Origin: Lutjanus erythropterus
Lineage: Eukaryota; Chordata; Actinopteri; Lutjaniformes; Lutjanidae
Assembly (NCBI GenBank): GCA_020091685.1
Contig: CM034600.1
Coordinates: forward strand, 13,600,938-13,664,937
DNA length: 64,000 nucleotides
Reading direction: 5' to 3'
Shown here: one piece after another, positions 63,732 to 64,000 of the stretch
How positions within the stretch are numbered: the stretch's first letter is position 1
Layout of the letters: every line of letters begins with the position of its first letter
Notes under the pieces: model-generated
The model's input: the letters and a program-made list of their open reading frames with translations, nothing else
Told to the model about the DNA's origin: nothing
Database searches by the model: none
Translations under genes and position numbers: made by a program

Positions 63732-63787
63732 ATGCAAAGATCATTATTTTTATGCAAAGATCATTTCACCAAAACATGCAAAGATCA
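63732..63787. promoter_or_regulatory. Three copies of ATGCAAAGATCA
   Basis: Exact 12-base copies at 63732-63743, 63752-63763 and 63776-63787, all in the same orientation, with starts 20 and 24 bases apart. The ATGCAAAG part is one base from the POU octamer ATGCAAAT. They may be a small tandem repeat or a cluster of binding sites. Confidence 0.45.
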
Positions 63788-64000
63788 CTGCACGGTGTTG
63801 AAGAAGACTTCCGGTCAAGTCTTCACTTTGATGAACGAAAGAATGAACTCAAGGAGCCTCTGTTGTTCTTTATATGTGTTTGACACAACACGTATCTGTG
63901 CACAGAGAAGATCACACATAGGCACAGTTCCTGCCAAAAACTTAAAGATACAATAGAAACACTCAGCATTATACCTTTGGGAGGGTAACTATAAGTCAAT

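Larger units (their letters stand above)
51804..64000 (+). other. Presumed first intron of the downstream gene
   Basis: Follows from the donor at 51804. I found no acceptor followed by a recognisable coding exon before the window ends; in particular nothing resembling the first transmembrane exon of GPR153. Contents: inverted-end element copy 2 (53026-54023), a direct-repeat element (58894-59180), nested hAT-like MITEs (59836-60500), a tRNA-derived SINE (61711-61914), fish repeats (61925-62620) and a short TATA-associated open frame (63013-63349). Stretches 54.1-58.8 kb and 60.5-61.7 kb look like ordinary AT-rich non-coding DNA apart from a CA microsatellite. Confidence 0.4.

Noticed and set aside
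1..64000. CRISPR array, phage, operon or defence system
   Set aside because: The window is vertebrate nuclear DNA; no regular direct-repeat/spacer pattern or prokaryotic gene organisation was seen.

Overview
The window looks like nuclear DNA of a ray-finned fish, probably a percomorph. The evidence is widely spaced coding exons with GT/AG splice sites, AT-rich introns of 12 and 16 kb, CA/TG microsatellites, and many short foldback DNA elements and tRNA-derived SINE sequences of types familiar from teleost genomes. It is not prokaryotic: there are no operons, CRISPR arrays or compact genes. Nearly all open frames longer than 60 codons are chance or repeat-derived.

The one gene I can identify with confidence is the 3' half of acot7 (cytosolic acyl-CoA thioesterase 7) on the + strand. 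Three coding exons are visible: 12954-13070, 25481-25665 and 42174-42272. They join in frame and encode the second hotdog domain and the C-terminal tail. A 3'UTR follows, with AATAAA at 42658. The N-terminal hotdog domain and linker exons should lie upstream, outside the window; positions 1-12953 appear to be intron.

Positions 42.7-51.2 kb are intergenic and contain mobile-element remnants. A CpG-rich block at about 51.24-51.80 kb ends in a consensus splice donor and has only short upstream ORFs. It reads as a non-coding first exon and promoter of a second + strand gene whose coding exons lie beyond the window. By remembered vertebrate gene order (ACOT7 followed by GPR153 in the same orientation), gpr153 is a candidate, but no coding sequence confirms it. 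The rest (51.8-64 kb) would be its first intron, with two copies of a ~1 kb inverted-end element, nested hAT-like elements and a SINE with perfect 12-bp target duplications.

I found no new multi-gene system. The most interesting leads are in acot7 splicing. The acceptor of exon 12954-13070, which carries the likely catalytic Asp, has an (TG)11 tract where a polypyrimidine tract is expected, and that exon is 117 nt, so skipping it keeps frame. The next exon ends in a GTNNGT tandem donor that could change the C-terminus. Other leads are perfect hairpins at 19.7 and 38.8 kb, a 38-bp palindrome at 20.8 kb, and three spaced copies of a 12-bp motif at 63.73-63.79 kb.
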